From Opisthocomus hoazin (lineage: Eukaryota > Chordata > Aves > Opisthocomiformes > Opisthocomidae): 64,000 nucleotides of DNA. The translations under genes and the position numbers were made by a program. Under the pieces are notes generated by a model. That model did not search any database, was not told the origin of the DNA, and worked only from the letters and a program-made list of their open reading frames with translations. How positions within the stretch are numbered: position 1 is the stretch's first letter; every line of letters starts with the position of its first letter. The DNA lies in NCBI RefSeq assembly GCF_030867145.1, contig NC_134420.1, positions 6,995,823 to 7,059,822 on the forward strand, read 5' to 3'. Shown here one piece after another: positions 23,601 through 36,914 of this stretch.

Positions 23601-26600
23601 AATCAACCTCTTTTTAAGATGGGAAGTCCCTTTTTATCTTCGGGCTATTTTGCGGCTGTCTGTTAGCTTCCTTTTCTGTGTGGTTGTTCTCGAAGTAACT
23701 TAGTAGTATGAGAAAATAGCAACAAAAGAGCAAAGGGCATTAAACAGTGAAAATGCTAGGAGAAGCAGGCATTCCTAAGAACTTCCAAAATTTATGAATG
23801 AGTTAAGAGGTGTTAGGGAGGAATTTTTGCAGCACAAAAGAATAAATAAAAATGAATGTAGAAAGGTGAGTAATGATGTAGAGATGCAGAAATGGTAGGT
23901 GGGTAGATGGATGGAGGGATCAATAGATAGATGAAATGATACCAGGTAGTGAAAGCAGACTGAACATATTGAGCAATCTTCTATGTATAGGCAGTGCTTC
24001 TTAGCTGGCTATGCTGAAGTAGGACTATGCGCTGGGGATTTGCAGATAGCTCAACAGAACCCTCTTCACATAAAGCCATGTCAGCAGCACCAGCTTGAGC
24101 ACTGAGTATTGATTTCAAAGTCACTTGCTAAAAGGAAGAGGACAAAGTAACTTATAGAGACAGACGGTATTCAAATTTCAAAGAAGGTGATGCTGTGAGT
24201 GTGTGAAAAATAATGAACGTAAGTGTGAATGGAGCCAAACACTTCAGAGAGAAACAGATACTACCTGAATGCAAAATCTGTATGTCTGAATACTCTGCAG
24301 AGGCTGGATCTTTCAGCTGAGAGAAAAACACAAGTCCTATGCACTACCATACTCTCACATAAAGTGTTTCCGATTTGTATTGGCATCATACCTAAAATTG
24401 AAAGGTAGTAAAATACATTGCTGGATTTTGAATAGTCTCAGTGGAGAGTGCTGAGGGCCCAAATTCTTCTTGTACAGAAAACTTTCATTTTGTTGATACA
24501 TTTGAAGGTAGATATGAGATATGTATATTCATATTTTTATACCTTTCAGAAATTTACTTTTTATGTCTATTAAGCATTCAGTAAACACTTGTACGTATCT
24601 GAAGGCCGATCCTTTCCATAGGAAGGTTGTCCTTTCAAAGCTATTTAGGTGAAATTCCACTGAACACTGTCACACCTGAGGGACTTTGAATTGCTCACAA
24701 TCAGATTTTTTTAAAAATTTTTCAGACATAGGCAAGTAGTCTGTCAGGGATTTAATAGTACTTGGATATCTAACAATGCAGTAATTGCTAGGAGTTATGC
24801 ATGTAGAATTCAGTGCACTCCAATACTTTAAAAAGCTGATGCTAAATATTTGAAACTTATTAAAAAACAAGTCTGTGTTCACCAGACAGTTCATTTTTTT
24901 TCTTAAAAATATGAATTTAGACCTGAATAGCTATTCCTGGATACCTCTTTTATAGAGGCATTTGTTATGCTGTAGTTATGGCTACGCCCAGAGTTAGCCC
25001 AGAATTCTGATTTAGGCAAGCTGCAAGCTTCATCGCAAGTTGTCTGGCCTGCTGGGTGTAACTGGTAGATAGCGTGTGTGTGTATCATTGACGTAACTGC
25101 AAACTAAGGAAAATGTAAAAGCCACGGGTCCCTGGCATCAGCTCTCTGCAGCGCATCACAGACTGAGGAGCCCTTGCCTAGGGGTGTGGGAGACGTCGTG
25201 GGGTGCAGGGGGAGAACATCTGGGGGCTGTGCAAGACTTGTTAGGGGAGGAACCAAATGAGGGAAAGAGGAATTAACATGCTTTGGGATCAACATTTTAC
25301 AGTCACTACAAAACCTTTTTCTAATATGCCAGAGCAGGGATTTTTCAGATAAAACGTTTTGCACCGCAGTTTGGTTATATTACGTTGTTATAAGCAGGTG
25401 CTGTTGTCTCTTCAGCAGCCACCAATGCATTCCTCTCGCTATTGTGAAGTGCCTCAGTAAAAAAGGAGGAGAAGGATTTTCAGGAGCACAAATAGTTGGT
25501 AGGAGTAAATGAATAATGCACAGGAACTTAACCATGTTGCTATTAATAATTCACACTCTTCAGAAATGCAGGACTTTGAAGTTGCTGTTTTAGAAATCCA
25601 GCATCTAAATAAAATGGAAAAACAGAGTGGAAAAACAGCCTGTCATAAGAAAGCACTTATTACTGCTGTTCTTCCTGAAAGGTGGTTGGACTCAAAGGTA
25701 TTTCACACTGATTGATGTGGTAATTATCTTGAACATAAATAAAACTTTGCCGTAAAGATTTTATGGATGTAGTCCCCACAGAAATCTTACATACTCTCAG
25801 TGGTAACAGGGGGATTTCAATGGATGTACCCGAGATTTTGATTGGATTTGCTTTTAGGGAGTTTAGCTATGAATAAGAAATGATGAATCCTTTATCTTAT
25901 TGTCAAATGTAAGTAGAGGATGAAGAGGAATTCAAAAGATTTTATTAGTCATGCTCCAAAGTGATAAGGAGAACAGGCTAATGAAGTGAGAATACTTCAA
26001 ATTTTGGGCCCATGTAAAGAGTAGTTCCCTGATCTTTGTCTCCCGGACTGTCAGAGGTTTTTCCAAGGCTGAGGCATGAAACAACTACTTTTTAGGATAT
26101 TACTCTGAAGAAGATATAATATGTTGTCAGGGATCAATCTCAGCTTTCTGTGATTTTATACTGTAGGAAAGGAACATTTCCAGCTTTCTATAATTTTGTG
26201 TTGCATGAAATCTAGAAATAAACATGACATTGACTGGTATTCAGTCTGAGCAATAAACAAAGTGTTTTGAAATTTGCATTCATAAGTGCTTGTACTTTAA
26301 TGGAAAGAATTTCTTCAGAAGGAAAAGTGATGCTTTGTATTCTAATGACTAGACTTTAGATCCATCTGACTGGGCTGTTTGCTGCCTTGGTCACCACGTG
26401 CAACTTTACATCCAATTCTGATGCATTGGGTCTGGAGGGGGTTATCTGAGGGGACACAGATTTGGTGTCTGAGGTGTTTGGGATTTGTTTGTATGGAAGT
26501 CTAGCGCCTAGCATCCAACAGTAGCAGTACTGTAGTTGTGATTATTTAGTGGTAGAAACAATCCTTTGCTGTTTTGCCTTTTCTTAGACTTAATGATTCA

Positions 26601-28495
26601 ATTTGAGATTTAGAAATTAAAGCTTCTCTTCAGATCACACAGGACTTCCCTAGAGCTTTCTGATGCTGTTCCATTTCTCACAAGTGTATTACTTTGTCAG
26701 GTAAAGAGCCTCCTTCACATCTTGCGTCGCCTCTATATTATTACTAGGAGTGAACTGCTGGCTCTTGGAGGATCTTGGCACAAGTTGGATGTTCTCATGG
26801 CCACAGTAAATGCTAAGAAGGAAGCTGTGCTCGGTATCTACTAGTGCCATAATCTAGTTAATATATAATCTCTGAGAAATATATAATTTCATACCTATGG
26901 CCATCCGTAGCAATTTGCTGTCAAACTTTTTACCTAGGCAGAAGGAATCTAAGTTTCTTGACAGGCTGGAATGAAAACAAGATAAGGGAAGGAATCAAGA
27001 AATTGATGTAACTGGCTATTGAGCAATTTTTTTCGCTTTAACAAGGGAAAAAGAGAGATAAATGCCTTCAAAACAAATCTTCCTTTAACTAAGAACAGCA
27101 TTTTTACTAGTGCTAAATTCTGTCTGAGGTTAAAAATCACCACTCCAATCCTGCTTTTGTGTTAATTTTTTTTGAGAGTAACCATTGTCTGCTAAGAAAG
27201 CCTTGTAATACAAGGAAAAAGAGCAAATGTCTTTGATATGGATGGTTAATGAAAACTACAATCAGTAAATGGGTTAGGCATGACTTCTTGACAAAATACT
27301 ACGTAAAGTTCCAGGAAAAATAGAGGAATCTGGGAAAAGAGGTAAACATCTGGAAACTGGATATTTTTTTTTAAGATAAAGACTAAAACTAGTTTGTGCT
27401 CCCTGCTTACCAGATTTCATATTACAGGTATGATGACTGTGTCTCATTAAAATGGACAGTCGTCTTTATAATAGACCAAGCAGTATAAAAAATGTTTTTT
27501 TCCAAAACAGTGAGTATTTTTTATGTCTCTGTTATTTTTTTGTCCAATTTTTGATTCAGGCAGGCATTTATGTATGCCATGTAAGTTTCAGAATTCAACC
27601 ACAAAAGATGACCACTGGGGATGTTCTTCAGAGTCTTTCTTTTTTTAGCACGTAGAACAATTGGTTCGAAAATACCAAAATCATTAGGTAAAAAAATTAC
27701 TAGAAGAAATAGTAATGTGATGCTTTTTCATGAATTAAGAAGAAAAAAAAAAGATGGGTTTTATATTTTAGAGTACATCAATGGGAAAAGCTCCCCCCTC
27801 ATCTCCCCAAGCTCTGAAGTTGTGGCTCTTTTTAAATCTACTGTAGAGAAAAATCAAGAAGAAATTACACTTTTTATATTTTCTGACTTTTAACTGTGAA
27901 CACTTTTCTTGTTCATACAGAGGCTCCCAGGAGAAATGAATTTTAAGCTATCAACTCAAAGTGCTGTGCAGAGGTGGAATAATTAGGCTATCATGATTTT
28001 GATTTTCTTTCTGGTTTTAATAATTATTCATTTGTTTCTATTGCCAGTCACTTTCTTTCCACTGGAATTTTAATAGGCTGTTTTGAAAGCTGCATTAGTG
28101 TGGCTGGTTGGAAGAGTCGGTCAAATTTCAAGAAAGTTCTGCTCCCGTGAAAATTTGGCCTTACTGCTGTAGAGTCACTGTTTTGAGCATTTCTTGCTGG
28201 TTCTATTGGTGGTGTTACCAGTTCATGACTAGTTCATGAGCTAGAAAGAGTAAAATTATAGAAGTATTGCAATGATCCCTCAAAAGGTGTCTGGTCAGTT
28301 GGGAAATGCTGTGAAGAAAGGATCTTATAAATTGAAGGCTTAAGATAGTTCCTCTCTCTTTTGCTCTGTGAATGCTCAGATAACATAATCTTGTAATCCT
28401 GGAGGTGGTGAGAAAATTACCAGGTAACACCAGGTAGAATACATAGAGAAGAACCAAGAGAAGATCAGTGGATTTATTCAGTTATCTCTATTGAT
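17620..28495. other. Intronic DNA without recognised genes
   Basis: A/T-rich intron sequence. Open frames on both strands are under about 105 codons and have no motif. Notable only for poly-T and poly-A runs (18210, 22040), and a degenerate GATG/GATA tract at 23894-23933. No CR1 copy was recognised in this 11 kb, which contrasts with the right half of the window. Confidence 0.55.
23894..23933. repeat. Degenerate (GATG/GATA)n repeat
   Basis: GGTAGGTGGGTAGATGGATG followed by GGATCAATAGATAGATG: imperfect tetranucleotide units. Confidence 0.7.
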
Positions 28496-28499
28496 GCTT

Positions 28500-29085
28500 G
28501 AAGTGGCAGATGTTTGAAGTGATAGTGTTGTCCCAAAAGTGGGATTGTTTACCTGATGTGCGATATGCCAGCATACACATAGAGTAGAGGTATTGTCATT
28601 ATTACATATTTGCGCAGATATGGGTGCTAGGTGATAATTCCACAAAGCTAGCACACCACTTGGCAGAGTCACGAGGACTATATACTCTTACAAAATCAAA
28701 TAAGTTACATTCTGACTGGTACGTCATGTTATAAGTTTATCTTAAAGGTATACTCCTTCCTTACTTAACTACGCATGCTTGCACGCTGGGGGTTGCAGTC
28801 TTTTTGGTTCCGCGTTGAGTCAGTGGTCACAGTCTCCCCCTGCTGCCTTTACCTTTTTGCTAGTTACCCTGGGTTTTTGTTAACTTCATGCTGCTTCGGC
28901 AGTCATCTAGCTTTCGGTTCTTTCTGAGCTGGATGTTTCCTTTTTATCAGTCTGTTAGATTCTCTTCAAGGGCATAATTGTTACTAGGGTGTGCGTTGTG
29001 TATACAAAGTAGTCAGGCCTAAATTAAACAATGTCACTAGCATTTCTGCCCTATATCACTGTGGTCTCTGCATTACTATGACATA
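28500..29085 (-). mobile_element. Possible decayed LTR, antisense to ANO3
   Basis: On the minus strand there is a CpG-containing stretch (GACTCAACGCGGAACC near 28830), then a TATA-like GTATATAG at about 28690-28676. Downstream are GTGACTCTGCC, CACCTAGCACCC and CTGCGCAAATATGTAATAAT, an order that recalls avian ERV LTR U3-R segments. A possible 3' edge is TTTTGGGACAACA at about 28526 and a possible 5' edge TGTCATAG near 29081. No target-site duplication was found and no internal region is evident. The family is not identified, and ordinary intron sequence remains possible. Confidence 0.35.
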
Positions 29086-29400
29086 AATATTTCTGCCCAG
29101 TATCAATGGAAGTGACAGAGTGTGCACCACCACTCCACTAAGGACAGGACTTCATTGCTCTATTTCCCTACTGTGCAAATACCCGGTTTTGTATTATTTG
29201 TAATTAGGTCATTCTTTGTGACCAGCGTATTTGTATAATTTATTCTTTTGTAAGATATCAAGCTACACCCTTCCTCCCTTCGCATCCCAGCTTTCAGATA
29301 GATAGTAGAGGACAAAAGGCTTTTCAGTTTCCATTTCACTTTTCCAGTACTTTGTGTAGAAGACTGCGCTGTTAGGAGGGGCATATGAGAGGTATCTTAC

Positions 29401-29576
29401 CTTGGGCTTACGGAGCCCTTTCATGACTTCTGGAGAGACGGGGAGAGAATAAGGAGCTGGAAAGAAGGTCAAGGCTTTGGTAGCTGTCTCTTGCTGTTGA
29501 ATAGGTGAAGCCATTTCTTCCTCTGCACTCATCTGGGGATCCTTGAGTGACACTGGGGCCTTGAAATAGCCCATTT
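29401..29576 (-). CDS. Unrecognised candidate exon, antisense within ANO3 intron 1
   Basis: On the minus strand an open frame runs from the codon after a TAG near 29620 through an ATG at 29574-29572 and stays open for 58 codons to CCCAAG|GTAAGA at 29401/29400, a near-perfect splice donor. A possible acceptor, ATCATGCAG, precedes the ATG, but its pyrimidine tract is weak, so this could instead be a first coding exon. The peptide starts MGYFKAPVSLKDPQ, has an acidic and Gln-rich middle, and a Pro-rich end (FFPAPYSLPVSPEVMKGLRK). It has no membrane segment or motif that I can name. Without the splice the frame stays open to 29263 (103 codons). I do not recognise the gene. It may be a small antisense gene, an exon of a lncRNA, or chance; partner exons were not found. 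Confidence 0.3.
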
Positions 29577-29599
29577 CTGCATGATTATGAGATTTTAGT

Positions 29600-32470
29600 T
29601 CATTTGCAGTACTCTTGTTAAGCTACCAAATCTACATCTATATTTTATGTGTCTGGTATATATGCCTATACCTTGGAGAAAGGAAGTAACTGTCAGTGAA
29701 AAGACACTAGCCTCTTAAACCATCACTCTTACATTAATTATGTGAGCATTAATACACCATGAGGAAGCAAACCACAGCTGAATTCAAACCAGCAGCAGCT
29801 TTGTCCATAATGTTTCATAGATTTCATCGAGAACATCCTCAAAACTTATATTCTCATGAAGAATACATTTTAGTTTAGAGATTTTAGCTTTTTAGTTTAC
29901 CCTCTTTTAGCTTCTTTAGGGTATTTTCCTATCATTTTTTCCTCTCTGCATTTGAAATTCATGGTTTTCAGGAGGTGCAGAGCTGGAGGGGAGAGGGGCA
30001 ACACTGCTTTAGCACATTTTGTTGTTGCTGCTTCTTTCATTCACTTTTACTCCTTGTGTTTATTAGATGATTATTTAATATAGTTTCCCCTAGAAAATGC
30101 GTATTGCTGTGGTTTTGGTTATGTGCTTTCTTTCCCATGCTGTTTAGCTTTTCATTTCATGTGTTCATTTTTCTTGTAATGATCTATCTATTGTAAGCAC
30201 AAGGTTTTCCTCACTGATTCTGATTGAGATTTCATTTTATGCTTGCTAAATACTTGAGTGCTTAAGTCACTGTAAAAAAATCTCTAGCCTACAAATTGAC
30301 TGTAACTATTGGATGAAGTTATATTTTATGCTGAACAATAAATGTTGAGTTACCAATTTAATGATTTTTTTTTTTTATGCTTATTAAAACTAGTCAGGTA
30401 GCAGATGCAAATCTGCATTACTATTGCAGACTTCCTCGCAAGTAATTCTGGATGTTGCTGGGCACCTGAGCTTCTGGATGTAAATGAGCAGTTCATTATA
30501 TGTTGCTAATAAGACTTCACTTTTTTTTTTTTTTCTTTGTAAGATCTGGCATTATGGATGCTAATAAGGTTATAACTGCATATGAGGTCCTTGTATGGTA
30601 AGAAGTGAACCAAAGTAATATATTTGATGGGAACTACTTCAGCATCTGTCAACAGCACAGTGTAGCTCTAGGGTACTGATAGCAGATTGCCTGTTTTGCC
30701 TGCAGATTGTCTGAGTTTTAAAATGACACAGCACTGATGGTCCAGTTCTCTTCAGATTTTTAAAATATGCTTTTATTTTCATTTTTTTCACAAGAAAACA
30801 TAGATAGCTAAGAACCTGACCAAAAATTACAAATCATTGATTGGTAGTGGCAGAAAGGAAAACCTGAAGGTACTGATTAATCTGGGTTTTGTTGGTGTGT
30901 GTGTGTGTTTTTTTGTGGTTTGTGTTTTGTTTTTTCTTTTTTTTTTTTTTAAATAATCCAGTAATTTGGGCATCCAGTAGGTAAATATTCCATCACACTG
31001 CAATATGGAAGCAGACAGAGACTGAAATACTGATGGTTCCCATCCAAGTGCCGGCAGTGAGAGAGAGTGAAGTGGGGCAGGGAGAGAGACTGAGAAAGGG
31101 CGAAGATCCTAACCCTGCTGGTTACATCTACGGGAATAATTCTTCCCAATGCAGGAAAACATACTACTTGTCAGAATATGAAATGACACTTTTTAATAAA
31201 TGCCTTATGAGAAGTTGTTCTAATCAAGAAATTACTGATTCACGATCCTCTTCTCTTCCTATCTTTCATGAATTTCTCTGTTTAATGCAAATTTGCCTTG
31301 TAAACTTTTTATAGAAGTGTTCTGGAGGTTGAATTTTTTACGTGAATTTTAGTTCATAAAAAAGGGGGTCTTGAGGACAGTACCAGGGAATGTGTGACAA
31401 CTGCTCAGGGAACAGAGCGCAGCCTCACAATCGTAGGTGCTGAATGACTATATGATGTGAAGTCAGTTTTCCACAAATAGTATTTTCTCCGATGGAGGAA
31501 GTCATGCAAAAACTCAATCTGTAATAGTGGGAAACTGACAGTCCAAAATGCAGTGTAGTCTCTCTTTCTTGGTAAGCAGACAGAATTTTGCAGAGAGTTG
31601 TCATCTTGCTCTGTTTGGAAGCCGTTTTTTCATTGAGGACAGTTGCAGCTGGAGTATTGTGAGCCCCTGTGACTGCAGAGTTTGTCCATGGCCAAGTTCT
31701 CCAAAACAGACATCCATATTTTTATTTAAAAGTGCAGGAAAACCAGCAATTCTCAACAGATCACTTAGGTAAACCGGAGATGGTAGAGAATGGACTCAGA
31801 ATTTCTATTTCGTCAGTTTACAGAACCTTTACATTTTTGGCGGTACTCTAAAATAAGCAACTATCCCTGAACTACCACACAGTAAAAATTGCACACTTCT
31901 CTTTAAAAATAAATTTACATAAATACTACAAAACTTGTGATTGAGGTACTTAAACAGTAAAATATTCCTTACAAACGTTGTGAACGTAAAAAGAGATGTA
32001 GTTCAGTGGGATCATCTGCTGTGTCAACCTGCAGTGTTAATCTTACAGATACAGAAGGTAAAGCTTTGGGTTTTGATATGTGTAACTTCCAATAACAGCC
32101 ACTTTGAATTTGCTGGACATCTGACTAGCAAAGGTAAGGTCCTTTCAGGAAACTCTTTAAAAGTGGGTATGATTGTGTCAAAAGACATCTCTACTCCTTT
32201 ACATCTTTTTATTTCCATATTTGCTTTCTCAGTTTGCAGACTTGGGAGATTCTTATCAATCGACAGGTTTTGACTTTCCATTGCTGCTTCTGTTACCATA
32301 TTTTGAACCTTCATCAGTTCCACTTCAGAAAAAAAGAAGTACAGATATAAAAATGTTATGTCTTCATTCTGATGTAGCTACTCTATTACCTTAAGTCTTT
32401 CTGCAAGTTTTATATTATTTCTTTTTTTCTTTTTTTTTCCCTTTTTCTTATGCTGAGGAAAACCTTCCAG
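29600..32470. other. Intronic DNA without recognised genes
   Basis: A/T-rich, with a T-rich/GT simple repeat at 30895-30952. Short open frames only. No element recognised. Confidence 0.55.
30895..30952. repeat. (GT)n followed by T-rich tract
   Basis: Seven GT units and then GTTTT/T runs, read directly. Confidence 0.85.
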
Positions 32471-32474
32471 AATT

Positions 32475-32750
32475 GTAGAAGAATTTAGGTCAGAGGTATC
32501 TCTGGAGGCACCTAGTCTAAAACTGCTCCAAGCAGCCCAGCTTCAAAGCCAGGTCAGGTTGCTCGGAGCCTTATCCAGTCAGGTTTTGAAAACCTCCTGT
32601 TCCACAGCCCTCTCCATCCCCGTGCTTCACCACTCTCACTGGGATGAATCGTTTCCTTAAGACCAACTGAAATTTTCCACGTTGCATCTTATGACTGTTC
32701 TCTCTTGACACCTATGTCTCTCTCCTCTCTGTAACTCCCCTTTTTGGGAA
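32475..32750 (-). mobile_element. CR1 LINE 3' remnant, antisense
   Basis: The antisense order of a CR1 3' end is recognisable: a TCTGGAGGCACCTAGTCTAAA piece, CAGGTCAGGTTGCTCGGAGCC, TCCAGTCAGGTTTTGAAAACC, then a CATCCCCGTGCTTCACCACTC region, a TCCTTAAGACCAACTGAAATTT region, and finally CTCTTGACACC. Frames are broken and divergence is high. A T-rich stretch at 32410-32450 lies just outside. The right edge is approximate. Confidence 0.72.
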
Positions 32751-32759
32751 GTGGAGTTA

Positions 32760-35700
32760 CCTGCAAATCGTGGCCTGGATGTGCAGTTAAATTGTCGCTT
32801 AGACTTCTCTGGTGAAGCGTTGTTTCACCAGCTGCTCTTCCTGTGCCACGTGCTCCAGCATTCAATAAAGTGAATACTTACATATTCAAAAGAAGTATGC
32901 ATGGCTCTGTTGTTTGATGTGAATGATGAATGATTTGGCTGCTGGAGTGGCTAACGTTTGTCTTGAGAAGCAGAAGCTTGCAAAGTATTTGAATAGGTAA
33001 CAGGTCATATATGAAACTTTGATTTCAAGTTTCCAAATACTGAATGACTTCTAATTTGAAGTCCTGGCTGTAGATGGAATTCTCACAGGCATAGATGATT
33101 CATGGAAGGGCAGGTCACCAACTATAGATGAGCTCTACTATTTTTTGTTTTGTTTTGTTTTAACCCAACACACTGAGTGAACTGGGCCTCAAAAGCTGCC
33201 ATCAAAAAAATAACTATAATCAAGTCATGTATCCTACCAGTAGCAAAACAAAAAGCAAAAATAGCCCTCACCATCCCCAAACCAACCCTTCAGGGTTATT
33301 ATGTGAGGGGTGGAAAAAAACCACACTAATGGGAGACTTTCCAGCAGCTTGTCAATTTGACAGCCTGAAGTAGCAGTCTTAGCAGTGATTTGAGTACTTA
33401 AGAGAACTTCGTTCTTAGGGAAGTGGTCCGCCCTTCTGGGGTGAAATACAGAAGACAGAGCTTTGCAAAAAGATGAAGGCAATTGAATGCACGGAAGGGA
33501 AGTAGTCACATCCAACAAAAGCCACTGATGAGTGGTAAGAGATGCAAGATACGTATCTGTAAACACTGTCATTTACCTTGGTGAGCAAACCAGGAGGACG
33601 GATGTGTCTTTTGATCCACGTATTAATTGCTACAACTTTCCAGCAAGAAATCTGGGTGCTTTATTTTTCAGAATCTTTTTACTTGCTGAATTTGATTTTT
33701 TGTAATTATTATATTCTAGTAATTAATTAAAATCTGTGCAGCAGTAGTAAACCATTCCATTAGTGTTTACTGATCACATCTGGGATTCAAGTTACTTACT
33801 AAAATATTTACTGGCTAAACCCAAAGTTACAATTATCCTTTTATTAACACTGAAAGAAATGAAAAACTTTGCACCCGATTTAGTTTTGCTGATTAATGCT
33901 AGCACTGACCCTACTGAATAGACATAGCTATACTGGACTTTTACAAGAATTTTAATTGTAAAGATTTATGTGAGATAGTATTTATTTTTCAGTCAGCTCA
34001 GATTTTTTTTTGAATAAATCCAATATTTAATGTATGGAATGACTTTTAAAATTGTATAGGTAACATGAATTGTTGTAACACTGATTCAATAAAGGCAAGG
34101 AATATTTTATATTTTGTTAGAGGTTCCATTTAGTAAGCATTCAAAAGTTAATTTGCTAATCTGAGTTCAGTGACCATTCTCTCCTCCACACCTGATTGAA
34201 GATCTCCAAGAAAACTTCAGTTATTTAAATGTGAGCTTTCCTGGTACTGCTTCTTCCAATCTTGTTTGACAATTTTGAAAGTTAGGCAATTGCAAACATT
34301 TTTTTATTGAACCATTTTTTTCTAGCAAAAAAGAGAAGCTTCAGAGAAGTTTAAATTTTAGAGTAGCAGAAGACTGAAGACTTTTTTTTCTGAGGTTTTC
34401 AGTTTAGAAGTTCTTTTTCTTCAAAATATAAACAAAGGATTTGTTTTCTATTTAAATAAAATGTTTGAGACAAAAGTGAATGATTTTCATCCTCTGTCAG
34501 GTGTATCAGAAAAAGCAGACTTTAAGTGAACTCAGAGACTTATGTAAGTTTGTTTTTTCAGGCTAGTGGTTTGTATACACCGTGTGTAACACCTCTACCA
34601 TTATGCAGAAGCTAGTTCTGTATGGTGTTGTCAGAGCTTTAGAACAGAAAGCCATTCTTTTGCATCTGTTTCACTAAAATTATTTGTGATTATTATAAGA
34701 AAGTATGGTGCTTTTAGTTTGTTGTAAAAAGATACTCCTAAGTTTTGTTTTTCAAATAAAATAGGTAACGTTTATTTCCATTGTCGTCAATATTTCTCTG
34801 TGCTTCAGTAACTAGTCCAGCAAGAATGTAATCAAAATGGACAACTATAGTGATAAAGTGTTTCTAATGATAATGTGCAAAGAGTTTCCATCAGCAAAAT
34901 GCATTTCCCTTAGTATCTGGAAACAACATTTGAAATCAAAGGCTGAAAGATGTTGGAGACAGACAGCTGGAATCCCTGCAGCACAGAATGCTTAATGTTT
35001 TGGCTTCCCTGCAAATACCAAGTAAGATTATTTTTTATTTTATCTGAAATTGAATCTAAGCACTTGGGTGGATGTGGTGTTACAGTATTAATTCGGTAGC
35101 AGGGCTGACAATCGTTTTGGTGAATTTGGTTCGTTTGGGAAGTTTTAAATTTCTTTTTATGGTGGAAGTAGAAATTTAATTGTCATGGGGGGTTGGTTTT
35201 ACTTTTGTAAGTGCCAGCCAAATTTCATATAATTAAGCAAAATAATTGCTCATATGTAAAAGCAAAAAAATGAGAGAAAGAACAGTGTTGAGATTCTCCT
35301 TTTTCTTTTCTACAATGTATTCTCATTTCGTTTGCTGTTTTGCTTGAAGAAATGTAGAAGCAAAATAGTGGGTACAGCTGCAGAGCTTTCAGTGGAAGCC
35401 AAGGAAGAGTACTGAAATGTTACTGTTTCAGAGGAATGTTTCTATTTAATTGCTTCACAACAACCATTTTTGTAAGAAGTGGATTTCCCCTTTATTTATG
35501 GCAGTTGAACTCCAAAACGCTTTTTAAAACAGGGAGTAGATGAAAGTTATTCCCTAAACGCCTGCCTCCCTTTTGTCCCTCCCTCATACAATAGCATCTT
35601 TTTCTTTTTTTTTCTCTTTGGTTGTCTTTTAAGCTGTGAAAACTTATGGATATGTCGAGGGTGTAAAAAAAATAATCATTCCTTAAAACCAATTGCTGAT

Positions 35701-36680
35701 TGATTTTTAATTGGTTGCCATTTGATTTTTGGCTTATTTATATGTACCTCTCCTTATCCTTTATGATAAGGGTTTTCCTTGCATCCTTTGTGTACTTTCA
35801 TTCCAGCAGTATAAATTAATTCAAACTATCTTTTATAATTCAAACCTGAAATATCATCATTATATATCTGCGTCTCTCCCTTCACCATTCGGAAGCAGGG
35901 TCAAATCTTTACCATGTTTGAAGAAGTCGTATTCCATTTGTGTTTATCAAGTCATTGGTACCATTTCAAACACAAGAGGAGTTTGTTTCCACTAGTTTAT
36001 AGTGTGGTTTTGTTAGAGCAAATAGAAAAAACGGATTTGTGCTTTGCATTTCCTCACACTCCTGCCAAATTTTATGAATATAGTTCAAAATATTAGTTCT
36101 GGACAATGTGTATCAAAATGAAAGAAAATTTTAAGCAAATTAAGATTTTTGATTTTTTTGTGAGAGGGAGCTGCTTTCTTGTCTGACACTTCCGTTATCG
36201 GAAACACTAAACAATTTCATAAAGATGCCTAAACTCACAGATACTCCTTTCTAGTGAAATCCTCTTTATATGTTACTTCTAGAATATAATAATCCCCATT
36301 CCTCACTGAAGTAGTTCCATTTTTATGCTTATGCATACCAAAGAAAAGGCATGCGCTAGCTTAACCTGATAGCCTGATTACCCTGTCCCCATACATACTT
36401 TTTTGCTTCACATTAACTTACTTGTATTGAAATAGTACAAAGATGCTTTGCATAGAGGGAAAGGATTAATTTTCTTAAAGGTGAAGCTGTGCTTTGCCCC
36501 AGGAATGAAATCTATATGCCATGTCTAAAGCATACTAGGTAATGAGACACCTCTATACTTTCCTCTAAGGTTTTTTATTTAAGAGAAACATTCAGAATTA
36601 TTGGTGATTATAACATTTTATAAGTGTAATGGTGAATGTTTCATTTGATACCTTAAAGAAGTGGGATCGTTAGAGATGTG
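32760..36680. other. Intronic DNA without recognised genes
   Basis: Strongly A/T-rich, with no long open frames apart from a 112-codon minus-strand frame at 33572-33234 that shows no motif. No repeat family recognised. Confidence 0.55.
33141..33161. repeat. (TTTTG)n short repeat
   Basis: TTTTTTGTTTTGTTTTGTTT: four T-rich pentamer units. Confidence 0.75.
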
Positions 36681-36684
36681 CATC

Positions 36685-36909
36685 TCAAAATTTTCAGGTC
36701 CAAACAGAAGGATGACAAAGAGGGTGGCCCAACACTGGGATGGGCTTCCTAGAGAGGTGGTCAAATGTCCCAAGCCTGTCAGTGTTGAAGAGGCATTTGG
36801 ACAATGCCCTTAATAACCTGCTTTAGCTTTAGGTCAGCCCTGAACTGGTCAGGCAGTTGGACTAGGTGATAGTTGTGGGTCCCTTCCAACTGAAATAGTC
36901 TATTCTAGT
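36685..36909 (+). mobile_element. CR1 LINE 3' end, TTCTA-tailed type
   Basis: Starts with AGGATGACAAAGAGGGTGGC, continues GGGCTTCCTAGAGAGGTGGT, a GTCAGTGTTGAAGAGGCATTTGGAC-like segment, GGTCAGCCCTGAACTGGTCA and GGCAGTTGGACTAGGTGAT. It ends GGTCCCTTCCAACTGAAATA followed by TCTATTCTAGTCTA. This is a 5'-truncated CR1 3' end of a different subfamily from the 5.8 and 43 kb copies, with a TTCTA-type tail instead of ATTCTGTG octamers. Confidence 0.82.
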
Positions 36910-36914
36910 CTAAA

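Noticed and set aside
26611..26845. Plus-strand open stretch of about 77 codons ending at a TAG (VKSLLHILRRLYIITRSELL region)
   Set aside because: No supportable start or splice sites and no recognised family. Looked protein-like but could not be tied to anything.
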